In this document: positions 1-5,366 of the stretch, piece by piece
How positions within the stretch are numbered: the stretch's first letter is position 1
Layout: each line of letters begins with the position of its first letter
Assembly: GCA_021604265.1 (NCBI GenBank)
Contig: BQIY01000195.1
Span: 1 to 5,379, forward strand
Origin: Nitrospirales bacterium
Lineage (GTDB): Bacteria > Nitrospirota > Nitrospiria > Nitrospirales > UBA8639
Direction: 5' to 3'
Length of the DNA stretch: 5,379 nucleotides
Notes under the pieces: model-generated
The model's database searches: none
The model's input: only the letters and a program-made list of their open reading frames with translations
What the model was told of the DNA's origin: nothing
Program-made: the position numbers and the translations under genes

Positions 1-1
1 A

Positions 2-313
2 GGGCCTCATTGGGAAGGCGGGATTAAACCGGAAAAACCTAAACCTCCGCCGAAACCTGCAGCCCCCAAACCCGCAGCAGATGCAGCAGCAACGGCCGCA
101 AAACCCACTACCCCGGCTGCAAAACCAAGCTCTCCGGTCGCAACTGGAACACCGTCTAGCCTCTCCACGCCCCCGGAAGCAGCACCAGCCGGCAATGAAC
201 AACCGCCTTCAACTCCTAACGCCCAACCTGCGAAAGCAGCCAACCCTCAAGAAGCCCCACCGTCAGGCGAATCTTCTGAGCAGAAGCCTAAACCAGCACA
301 AACCACCGAGTAA
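2..313 (+). CDS. C-terminal tail of an unidentified protein (5'-partial), Pro/Ala/Lys-rich
   Basis: An open frame runs from the left edge to a TAA at 311-313, giving 103 codons with no start inside the window, so this is the 3' end of a longer gene. The visible part begins with GPHWEGGIKPEKPKPPPKPA and continues as a low-complexity stretch rich in Pro, Ala, Lys, Thr, Ser and Gln, ending in KPAQTTE. Such tails are usually disordered linkers or extensions after a folded domain, so the sequence does not reveal what the protein does. This frame is preferred over the two others open here because its composition is typical of a disordered tail and it has a clean stop; the minus-strand frame is a Gly/Ala-rich mirror of it. 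It converges with the hydrolase gene on the other strand, whose stop lies 48 bases further on, and I see no convincing terminator between them. Confidence 0.6.
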   Translation, partial: GPHWEGGIKPEKPKPPPKPAAPKPAADAAATAAKPTTPAAKPSSPVATGTPSSLSTPPEAAPAGNEQPPSTPNAQPAKAANPQEAPPSGESSEQKPKPAQTTE

Positions 314-361
314 ACGCTCAACTGCGCCTGATATTTCTATCTGAATATTTGAGGAACTAGC

Positions 362-1123
362 TTAAGCTGATCGTCGAGTGCGAGAAGCGGCGAATGATTT
401 GGCAGCTTTCACAAGTGACTGGAACAGACTTTTTTGGATAGGGTCGTGCTTGTACAGAAACTCGGGATGCCATTGAACGCCTAAGAAGAATGGATGGTGT
501 GGAGCTTCGATCGCTTCAATGACGCCATCAGGGGACACAGCACTTGTGATCAATCGACCAGGAACCTGCTTTACCGACTGATGATGAGAACTATTCACAC
601 GTATCCTCAGCTTTCGTGCAATACGATGCAAAAGCGTTCGAGGTGAAATCGTGAGACCATGCGCCTTTTTCGTAGCAGATCCTGGCGGCAAATGGGCAAT
701 GTCCGTTGAATGCTGAACGGCGATATCCTGTATTAAGGTGCCTCCCAGCGCCACATTCAGAGACTGCATTCCCCCGCAAATCCCCAATGTCGGGATGTTT
801 TCGTTATAGGCTAATTGACTTACCCCCAATTCCAAACTACTTCGTTGATGGCTCATCTGCTTGAATGGGACACATTGACGTTCCCCATATAGCTGAGGAT
901 CTAAATCTGAACCGCTCCCGGTGATGAGAAGCCCATCAACTTGGGCTAAAAGTTGACGTTGCCTCGATTTCTCGATCACCAATGGCAATAAAATGGGCAG
1001 CCCACCGGCGTCTTCAATCGCTTGAACATAGCGAGCTCGAAGAAAATAGGTGGGTTCCTTCCCTCCCATATCTTCACGATCACCTGCATTGTAATCAGGC
1101 GTGATACCAATAATAGGTTTCAT
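362..1123 (-). CDS. Gamma-glutamyl-gamma-aminobutyrate hydrolase family protein (peptidase C26, class I glutamine amidotransferase fold)
   Basis: A 253-aa cytoplasmic hydrolase, a usual length for the family. Members cleave gamma-glutamyl amide bonds; PuuD, in putrescine breakdown, is the best known. Numbering from the upstream GTG at 1138: the start motif KPIIGITPDY is at 7-16, the TGSGSDLDPQLYG loop at 73-85 (family GG.D..P), the nucleophile elbow GICGGMQSLN at 119-128 with Cys121, NSSHHQSV at 182-189, and QWHPE at 222-226 giving His224 and Glu226 of the Cys-His-Glu triad. All three catalytic residues are present. The Arg that follows the nucleophile in PuuD (GICRG) is Gly here, as I recall from other subfamilies. 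I chose the ATG at 1121-1123 because it matches the conserved family start and has a GGA about 10 bases upstream; the GTG at 1136-1138 adds five residues and lacks a ribosome binding site. No polyamine genes lie nearby, so the PuuD substrate is not supported. Probably co-transcribed with the 126-aa gene upstream. Confidence 0.9.
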   Translation of the reverse strand: MKPIIGITPDYNAGDREDMGGKEPTYFLRARYVQAIEDAGGLPILLPLVIEKSRQRQLLAQVDGLLITGSGSDLDPQLYGERQCVPFKQMSHQRSSLELGVSQLAYNENIPTLGICGGMQSLNVALGGTLIQDIAVQHSTDIAHLPPGSATKKAHGLTISPRTLLHRIARKLRIRVNSSHHQSVKQVPGRLITSAVSPDGVIEAIEAPHHPFFLGVQWHPEFLYKHDPIQKSLFQSLVKAAKSFAASRTRRSA

Positions 1124-1185
1124 ACGACTGTTATCCACATCAAACGTGCGTCATTTTCTTCTCAATTGCCTTATCGGTCGGTTAC

Positions 1186-1566
1186 CTATTCTTCTTCATA
1201 GGGTGAGACACCGTAAAATCGAACGGCTTCATCGCCTTTCAGATGCGACGGCGTAATGACGTACGTGCCGTGGAAACTCGGTTCCCACACTGTCTTGGCC
1301 GTATCAAGATCGCCACCGGTTAAGACATATGTGAATCCGCCCACCACACCGCCTAACACGGCATACACCACTTTTACAGGAAAATAGACAAGCGTCAGCA
1401 ATCCACTTCCAATTCCTAATCCTGCCTCCCCTGCGGGATTTTCCTCTTCTTGAGCTAAGACGGCACCCGGATGCAGCAACAGCATCGCCGCAAACGCTAT
1501 CACCGTCAAAATGATTGCTCCTCGCCGATTACTTATTCGCCCACTTGCCGCTGAATTGGTATTCAT
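1186..1566 (-). CDS. Small exported/membrane protein with signal peptide and Gly-rich hydrophobic segment (unknown function)
   Basis: A 126-aa protein I cannot assign to a named function. Residues 1-38 form a signal peptide: basic n-region with R10, R14 and R15, hydrophobic core at about 17-31, and an AVLA site predicting cleavage before Gln39. The RR pair lacks the rest of a Tat consensus. An acidic patch (EEEN, 40-43) is followed by a glycine-rich hydrophobic stretch at 49-83 (GLGIGSGLL...VLGGVVGGFTYVLTGG), probably one or two membrane helices, then a soluble tail with WEPSFHGTYVITPSHLKG at 94-111 and RFYG at 116-119, ending in acidic residues. From memory, small proteins of this layout occur in Nitrospira and Deltaproteobacteria. 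The start is firm: AAAGGAGG at 1576-1583 lies 9 bases upstream of the ATG. The hydrolase gene follows on the same strand with about 60 bases between and no terminator, suggesting an operon. Confidence 0.85.
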   Translation of the reverse strand: MNTNSAASGRISNRRGAIILTVIAFAAMLLLHPGAVLAQEEENPAGEAGLGIGSGLLTLVYFPVKVVYAVLGGVVGGFTYVLTGGDLDTAKTVWEPSFHGTYVITPSHLKGDEAVRFYGVSPYEEE

Positions 1567-1600
1567 GAAACAAGCCCTCCTTTGCTATGCATGAAACAAG
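1564..1600 (-). repeat. Two 11-bp direct repeats flanking the ribosome binding site
   Basis: CATGAAACAAG (plus-strand reading) occurs at 1564-1574 and exactly again at 1590-1600, 26 bases apart. On the minus strand the unit is CTTGTTTCATG, and the downstream copy contains the start codon of the 126-aa gene. The upstream copy supplies another ATG (1590-1592) that opens a nine-codon frame ending in TGA at 1563-1565, so its stop overlaps the real start as ATGA. This may be a small local duplication or a regulatory arrangement; the sequence alone does not decide. Confidence 0.5.
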
Positions 1601-1939
1601 AGTTAGGAAATCATAACTGAAGAAAAATGGTTCAATCCTTCGGGCTCGGTAAACTATTCTCTTCATCTATAGTGAATCCAATGCACTGCCAATTGAACTA
1701 TTATCACCAATGGTAATTTTCCAGGCGAGCCGATTAGACTGACCCAGCAGAATTCACGACCCCAACCATTGGCACCAGACGATAATCAAAGAACGCAGGA
1801 CTTCGTTTGGGCAACATCAACGACGTTATCTATACCATCTGGCCGGATCACCTGACTATCCATGGCTGTCATTATCATTCTCGTCATACCCAGCATTAGA
1901 GATTAGGTCGTCTTGACGGTTCAGAGATGAATACATTTC
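1567..1939. other. Intergenic region without a supportable gene
   Basis: This 373-base stretch lies between two minus-strand genes. All frames are broken by stops into pieces of about 30 codons or fewer. It holds the ribosome binding site and direct repeats of the 126-aa gene at its left end. A TATGAT hexamer on the minus strand near 1608-1613 could be a -10 box for that gene, but no good -35 box lies at the right spacing. I see no hairpin plus T-run terminator for the 155-aa gene and no tRNA-like fold. Confidence 0.5.
1576..1583 (-). promoter_or_regulatory. Strong Shine-Dalgarno site of the 126-aa gene
   Basis: On the minus strand AAAGGAGG lies 9 bases before the ATG at 1564-1566. It is the best ribosome binding site in the window and fixes this start. 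It sits between two copies of an 11-base direct repeat. Confidence 0.8.
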
Positions 1940-2407
1940 CTACGAAAACTCCTGAGCGACAATCTCTTCCACATCCAGTTCTGTGAGCACTTGATTCTTT
2001 ATTTGGTCGGCCTGTTGGGCCGTGACGCGGTCGAGTTCTTCAACTAACATATCCCGCTCCAATGTCGCATTTTCCTGTTTAATGCCTTGCTGAATGGCTT
2101 GTTGTAATTTCATGAGACACACATGTTGCGCAAAAAGATCTTTTGCGCGCGCTTCACTTTCAGACCGAAAATCTTCTGGAAGCTGAACCAAAATGGTCTC
2201 TAACCATTGATCAAACCGAAGCGACGCCCCGACTCGTGCGAACTGCACATGATCGACGTCAACCACGATTTGCACGCCGCCTTTCCAGCTTCTTTTTTTG
2301 ACATTAAAGACGCATTGAATCGTGTTTGGTGAACCTTCAAGGTAATCCGGTCCATAAAACAGCGTAATGCGATAGGGCGGAACTTGTGGTGAAGGACGCG
2401 TAGCCAT
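1940..2407 (-). CDS. Hypothetical protein, 155 aa, beta-rich N-terminus and helical/coiled-coil C-terminus
   Basis: Not recognised. The protein has no signal peptide or membrane segment and should be cytoplasmic. Residues 12-75 alternate hydrophobic and polar residues as in beta strands (YRITLFYGPDYLEG at 12-25, GGVQIVVDVDHVQF at 43-56). Residues 82-155 look almost wholly helical, charged and Gln-rich (KLQQAIQQGIKQENATLERD at 100-119, then the ELDRVTAQQADQIKNQ region), which could form a coiled coil and dimer. The start is well bounded: in-frame TGA and TAA codons lie just upstream of the ATG at 2405-2407 and no alternative start exists between. There is no Shine-Dalgarno sequence; a candidate -10 box ends 9 bases before the ATG, so a leaderless mRNA is possible. 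The gene is divergent from tatA. It is supported by length, plausible composition and a single clean frame; its function is unknown. Confidence 0.75.
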   Translation of the reverse strand: MATRPSPQVPPYRITLFYGPDYLEGSPNTIQCVFNVKKRSWKGGVQIVVDVDHVQFARVGASLRFDQWLETILVQLPEDFRSESEARAKDLFAQHVCLMKLQQAIQQGIKQENATLERDMLVEELDRVTAQQADQIKNQVLTELDVEEIVAQEFS

Positions 2408-2416
2408 CGATGGTGA

Positions 2417-2444
2417 ATTTTATCATGCTCAAGGAGAAATACAA
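2417..2444 (-). promoter_or_regulatory. Candidate sigma-70-type promoter of the 155-aa gene (possibly leaderless)
   Basis: On the minus strand TTGTAT (2439-2444) and TAAAAT (2417-2422) are separated by 16 bases. The -10 box matches five of six consensus bases, the -35 box three. Transcription would begin about 7 bases past the -10 box, within a few bases of the ATG at 2405-2407, leaving little or no 5' leader. Confidence 0.4.
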
Positions 2445-2576
2445 TTGCTATTCTCGCGCTTCGACTCACCGCGGGTCTCGTTTCTGGCCTGAGACGGCAA
2501 TTCCGGCTTAGATTCTCAGAGAACTGGGAAGATCACAATTCCAACAATGCCCTCTAACCTGACGGCGACTCCCGGG

Positions 2577-2606
2577 TTGACACCCTCTTACCGTGAAGGA
2601 TACAGT
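2577..2606 (+). promoter_or_regulatory. Candidate sigma-70-type promoter of the tatA-HEAT operon
   Basis: A perfect TTGACA (2577-2582) is followed after 18 bases by TACAGT (2601-2606, four of six consensus bases). Predicted initiation near 2613 would give a leader of about 55 bases. The -35 box lies inside a small inverted repeat, GGGTTGACACCC (2574-2585), which could be an operator or chance. Confidence 0.45.
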
Positions 2607-2667
2607 TTCTTAGGGAAAATCTTCATTTAATCAAAGAATCCATCAGTATAGAGATTGGACGAGACAC

Positions 2668-3447
2668 ATGTTTGGAACAATGGGCTTCTCAGAGCTGATT
2701 ATCATTCTGGTCATCGTGCTGATCATATTTGGAGCCGGTCGACTCCCACAGATAGGCGAAGGAGTCGGAAAAGCCCTGAAAGGCTTTAAGAAGGAGGTAA
2801 ATGATATCCCTCCTCCTGTTGACCCTGATGCACCGGAACCTCAAGCCACTGCGCAAGCGAATCCGGGAACTCAAACAGAAGCTTCCGCCCAATCAACAGC
2901 CAGCCCCCCATCTCAGGCTCCTCCTTCGAATCAACCCTATCAACCGGGACCTGAACTCACACCGGGGACAACAGCGGCTATGCTGTACAAGGGAGCCGGC
3001 CCAGAAGTCGTTCAGCCTAAGACCTCGTCACATGCAGAGGGTACAGCCAGCAACGCTCCACCGCCTCTAACAATGGAAGAACGGTCTATGGCTGCTCCTT
3101 CTATGTCCGCTCCATCATATCCGGCGTTACCTGCATCAGCGCAAACGAAACCGATGGCCAAACGTCCCTCTGCCATTGTCAATAAACAGGCCGTTGCTAG
3201 GGTTCAGGCTCAGCAAGCAGCCATGAAAGCCAAAGGCAAGCCTGCCGTGGCACCTGCCCCGCAGGATATGCAGACTCTGGGGGAAGGACTCGGAAGCGCC
3301 ATTCGAACGTTTCGAGACGCAGCCTCCGACATTAAAAATTCCGTTGACCCAGAAATGCGTACCATTCAAGCCGAAATGGAGGCAGCTGAAAAAGAAATGC
3401 AACAAACCATTGAAGCTGCCAAGCAACCGGCTCCTCCAAAAGAATAA
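2668..3447 (+). CDS. tatA: Twin-arginine translocase TatA/TatB-family protein, extended form with second amphipathic-helix-like module
   Basis: TatA-family subunit of the Sec-independent pathway that moves folded proteins with RR signal peptides across the inner membrane. Residues 1-26 carry the diagnostic FGTMGFSELIIILVIVLIIF membrane helix and FGAG hinge, followed by the amphipathic helix (LPQIGEGVGKALKGFKKEV, 26-44). The membrane Glu9 is the TatB-like choice, but many non-enterobacterial TatA proteins have it. At 259 aa the protein is far longer than a typical TatA (60-90 aa). Residues 48-160 are a Pro/Ala/Ser/Gln-rich, probably disordered linker; 161-191 are basic and helical; 204-229 resemble the hinge and amphipathic helix again; and 230-253 form a charged helix. 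The ATG at 2668 has GGA at 2657-2659, 8 bases upstream. The stop is 25 bases before the proposed start of the HEAT gene, consistent with an operon. No tatC lies in the window. The TatA-family call is secure; whether it acts as TatA, TatB or both is open. Confidence 0.93.
   Translation: MFGTMGFSELIIILVIVLIIFGAGRLPQIGEGVGKALKGFKKEVNDIPPPVDPDAPEPQATAQANPGTQTEASAQSTASPPSQAPPSNQPYQPGPELTPGTTAAMLYKGAGPEVVQPKTSSHAEGTASNAPPPLTMEERSMAAPSMSAPSYPALPASAQTKPMAKRPSAIVNKQAVARVQAQQAAMKAKGKPAVAPAPQDMQTLGEGLGSAIRTFRDAASDIKNSVDPEMRTIQAEMEAAEKEMQQTIEAAKQPAPPKE
2752..2829 (+). repeat. Internal protein repeat, copy 1 (TatA amphipathic helix)
   Basis: Encodes residues 29-54 of the TatA protein. Aligned without gaps to residues 204-229 it is identical at 11 of 26 positions (G, E, G, G, A, F, D, I, V, D, P), with conservative pairs at about seven more. 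The DNA copies share only seven identical codons, so any duplication is old. Confidence 0.5.
3277..3354 (+). repeat. Internal protein repeat, copy 2 (second amphipathic-helix-like segment)
   Basis: Encodes residues 204-229 (LGEGLGSAIRTF followed by RDAASDIKNSVDPE) of the TatA protein. It repeats the GEGxG...A...F...DI...VDP spacing of copy 1 but has no membrane helix before it. Confidence 0.5.
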
Positions 3448-3472
3448 CGAACATCTTCTTAGAACCTACTCC

Positions 3473-4261
3473 TTGATCAGATTACGTCCTTTATTCCCAT
3501 TCTATCTCCTGCTGCTCAGCAGTCTATGCTTAACTGCCTTCACAAGCTGCTCCATGGAACCCCGTTCTCATGATGCCGATTCAATAGTTCCGATTCTCAC
3601 TGACCTCTTGGCCCATGACCCAAGCCCCGATATGAGACGGACGGCAGCCATGTCCCTGGGGAAAGTTGCTGATTCAAACGGCATTCCCGCGTTAACGTCT
3701 GCATTAAACGATGACGACCCCTTGGTTCGAGAATATAGTGCTTGGGCGCTTGGGCAAATGGAAACTGAGCTTCCTAAGCATTCAGCTTTATCCTTGATTA
3801 CGGCTCTTGGAGACTCCTCAACTCGTGTGAAACAGGCTGCGGCTACTGCGCTTCGCAATGTAGTACCGGATGAAGCACTCGCGAATCTGCTACGACAGGT
3901 TCTGGCTATTTCAGAAGTTTCGACAAGGCGTGCTGTGGTTCAAGCTCTGACAGAACTTGAAATTCCATCTTCGTATTCTATTTTTCTTGATGCGGTCAAA
4001 GATGAAGATCCACGTGTACGCCAGACGGCCCTCGCTGGACTTGGCGAACTTGCTGACCGACGAGCCCTTATTGTGTTTCGAACCTTTCTCCTCAATGATC
4101 CCGATGAAGGGGTTCGTACCGAAGCTGCTTTTCGCCTTGGCATACTCGGTGGACAGAATGACGTGCAGGTTCTTAAGAAAGCCGTAGAAGCCGACCCGAC
4201 ACCCAATGTCCACCTTTGGGCATCTTGGGCGCTCAAAGAAGCGGCTTCTAACCCAGATTAA
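3473..4261 (+). CDS. HEAT-repeat protein, putative exported lipoprotein
   Basis: From the TTG at 3473 this is a 262-aa protein. HEAT repeats are stacked helix pairs that serve as protein-binding scaffolds; no enzyme motif is seen. About seven units of 30-34 residues fill residues 38-258, with recurring D-x-x-x-x-VR-x-x-A-x-x-ALG signatures, for example DPLVREYSAWALGQ (82-95), DPRVRQTALAGLGEL (179-193) and DEGVRTEAAFRLGIL (211-225). The N-terminus reads as a lipoprotein signal: R3 and R5, hydrophobic core 7-23, then AFTSC with Cys26, an acceptable though not ideal lipobox. The start is the weak point: the TTG has no clear ribosome binding site, and the next ATG (3554) would remove the signal and cysteine. 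The frame is also open upstream to an ATG at 3344 inside tatA, but that stretch follows tatA in another frame and is probably a shadow. It lies 25 bases after tatA, so translation may depend on ribosomes finishing tatA. HEAT coding is certain; export is likely. Confidence 0.85.
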   Translation: MIRLRPLFPFYLLLLSSLCLTAFTSCSMEPRSHDADSIVPILTDLLAHDPSPDMRRTAAMSLGKVADSNGIPALTSALNDDDPLVREYSAWALGQMETELPKHSALSLITALGDSSTRVKQAAATALRNVVPDEALANLLRQVLAISEVSTRRAVVQALTELEIPSSYSIFLDAVKDEDPRVRQTALAGLGELADRRALIVFRTFLLNDPDEGVRTEAAFRLGILGGQNDVQVLKKAVEADPTPNVHLWASWALKEAASNPD

Positions 4262-4364
4262 TCAATCATGCACACGCGGTGTGATCGCGAAGCCCAAGGT
4301 AGACGTACTTCAATGAGGGGAACATGGGGTCATATCTGAAAAATTTCAAGGAAAACACGGCGAT

Positions 4365-5003
4365 CTACGATGGGGTGGTAAAGGAAGAAGGTTTACTTTC
4401 TTTAAGAGCTTTTAATTGAGGGGCAATTTCTTTTTCAAAACAATGCGGGCACACACCATGGCTAAATTGAATATCGATACGATGTGATAAATACTCCTCT
4501 ACTTGCTGCCAGTAATTTTCGTCATTCCTAATTTTTTTACAATAACTACATATCGGGAGCAGCCCTTGTAGTTGCTTGACCTCGGCCAGAGCCTGTTCGA
4601 GACCGTGAACACGTTCTTCAAGCTTTTCCTGTAACAAAAGGACACGAAGCCCAACTCGAACCCGGGCATGAAGCTCTGACAAGTCAAATGGCTTAGTCAT
4701 ATAGTCGTCTGCTCCAGCCTCAAACCCTTCTATAATATCCGTACGACCACACTTCGAAGTAACCAAGATGAGATAGATCAGGCTTGAACTGTTGGATTCC
4801 CTGAGAGATCGGCACACTTGCAATCCATCTAATTCCGGCATCACCCAATCCAAAATACCGATTATCGGCCCTTCAGCACGTTTCAGTTGCTCTAGAGCTT
4901 CAATCCCATTGTTACACCCAATCGTCTCATGACCAAACCCCGTGAGCGAACGAAGGAGGAGAGCCTGCGTCACCGGATCGTCATCTGCCACAAGTATGTT
5001 CAT
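4365..5003 (-). CDS. Response regulator with receiver domain and C-terminal CxxC...CxxC (zinc-ribbon-like) module
   Basis: A 212-aa cytoplasmic two-component response regulator. The receiver domain spans about residues 1-122: acidic pocket D7-D9 (ILVADDDP), phospho-acceptor Asp52 in ILDWVMPELDG, Thr82 (LVTS) and Lys104 (MTKPF), so the phosphorylation residues are complete. Residues 122-147 are a Leu/Glu-rich coiled coil, then LPICSYCKKIRND (149-161), an aromatic YWQQVEEYL segment (164-172) and FSHGVCPHC (180-188). Cys152, 155, 185 and 188 are spaced as a zinc-binding site. This tail recurs in sensor and regulator proteins of environmental bacteria, where its role is unknown to me. There is no DNA-binding or enzymatic output domain and no cognate kinase here. 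I start at the ATG 5001-5003 because it precedes the first receiver strand. TTG 5009 has a better-placed GGAAAG; GTG 5063 adds 20 hydrophobic residues unlike a receiver start. It converges with the HEAT gene. Confidence 0.9.
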   Translation of the reverse strand: MNILVADDDPVTQALLLRSLTGFGHETIGCNNGIEALEQLKRAEGPIIGILDWVMPELDGLQVCRSLRESNSSSLIYLILVTSKCGRTDIIEGFEAGADDYMTKPFDLSELHARVRVGLRVLLLQEKLEERVHGLEQALAEVKQLQGLLPICSYCKKIRNDENYWQQVEEYLSHRIDIQFSHGVCPHCFEKEIAPQLKALKESKPSSFTTPS

Positions 5004-5246
5004 TAGCAATGATATGCTTTCCACATTCAGGAATATTAGAAAAAATCCCCATAATTTTCTCACAAACCAATCTCGTTGACACAGCAGAGAACTTTACTGT
5101 GGACGTTCGGAAATTTATCGGGACGGCTATAGAAGTGTAACAAATGACATTCTCTTTATCGGTTTCTTTTGTCCCCACTAAACACGCAGAAACTGACAAG
5201 ACGACAGTGGTGAGATTGATTCTCATTAAGGTTCTAAAATCTGCGC

Positions 5247-5277
5247 TCGAACTGCTTCATACAGTGCGTCAGTTCGA
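5247..5277. repeat. Inverted repeat, 8-bp arms
   Basis: TCGAACTG (5247-5254) and CAGTTCGA (5270-5277) are perfect reverse complements around a 15-base spacer. They could fold as a hairpin in RNA. There is no T-run after either arm, so this is not a typical intrinsic terminator. Confidence 0.45.
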
Positions 5278-5322
5278 AGAGAATTGTCTCTCTCTTCCAT
5301 TTCCTGAACGAACCATTAAACA

Positions 5323-5366
5323 AAGGTTCATTGGTATATCTATCGTATTCGGTATAGTTGAACCTT
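5323..5366. repeat. Inverted repeat, 8-bp arms
   Basis: AAGGTTCA (5323-5330) and TGAACCTT (5359-5366) are perfect reverse complements separated by 28 bases. The spacer holds a direct repeat GGTATA at 5333-5338 and 5351-5356. It lies 45 bases after the previous inverted repeat; the role of both is unknown. Confidence 0.4.

Noticed and set aside
7..344. Two further long open frames (minus 7-243 and plus 81-344) over the left-edge tail
   Set aside because: They are alternate-frame shadows of the Pro/Ala-rich coding stretch; their Gly/Ala-rich and Gln/Arg/Leu-rich products have no recognisable features and no ribosome binding sites.
314..361. Bidirectional terminator between the left-edge gene and the hydrolase
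   Set aside because: Only an AT-only five-base pairing (ATATT/AATAT) is present, without a GC-rich stem.
2475..2495. GTCTC ... GAGAC inverted repeat between the divergent genes
   Set aside because: Only five-base arms around an 11-base loop; expected by chance at this length.
2425..2511. Plus-strand 28-codon frame in the divergent intergenic region
   Set aside because: Short, poor ribosome binding site, and overlaps the likely promoter of the 155-aa gene.
3344..3472. Extension of the HEAT gene back to the ATG at 3344 inside tatA
   Set aside because: It would overlap tatA by 104 bases; the added Lys-rich residues are the shadow of the tatA C-terminal helix and would sit before the export signal.
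4271..4283. CACAC-GCG-GTGTG hairpin after the HEAT gene as a terminator
   Set aside because: Five-base stem with a three-base loop and no T-run on either strand; too weak to call an intrinsic terminator.
4981..5226. Minus-strand 81-codon frame starting with a lipoprotein-like signal (LSVSAC)
   Set aside because: It overlaps the start of the response regulator in another frame, ends inside it, and has no ribosome binding site; the signal-like start is short and could be chance.
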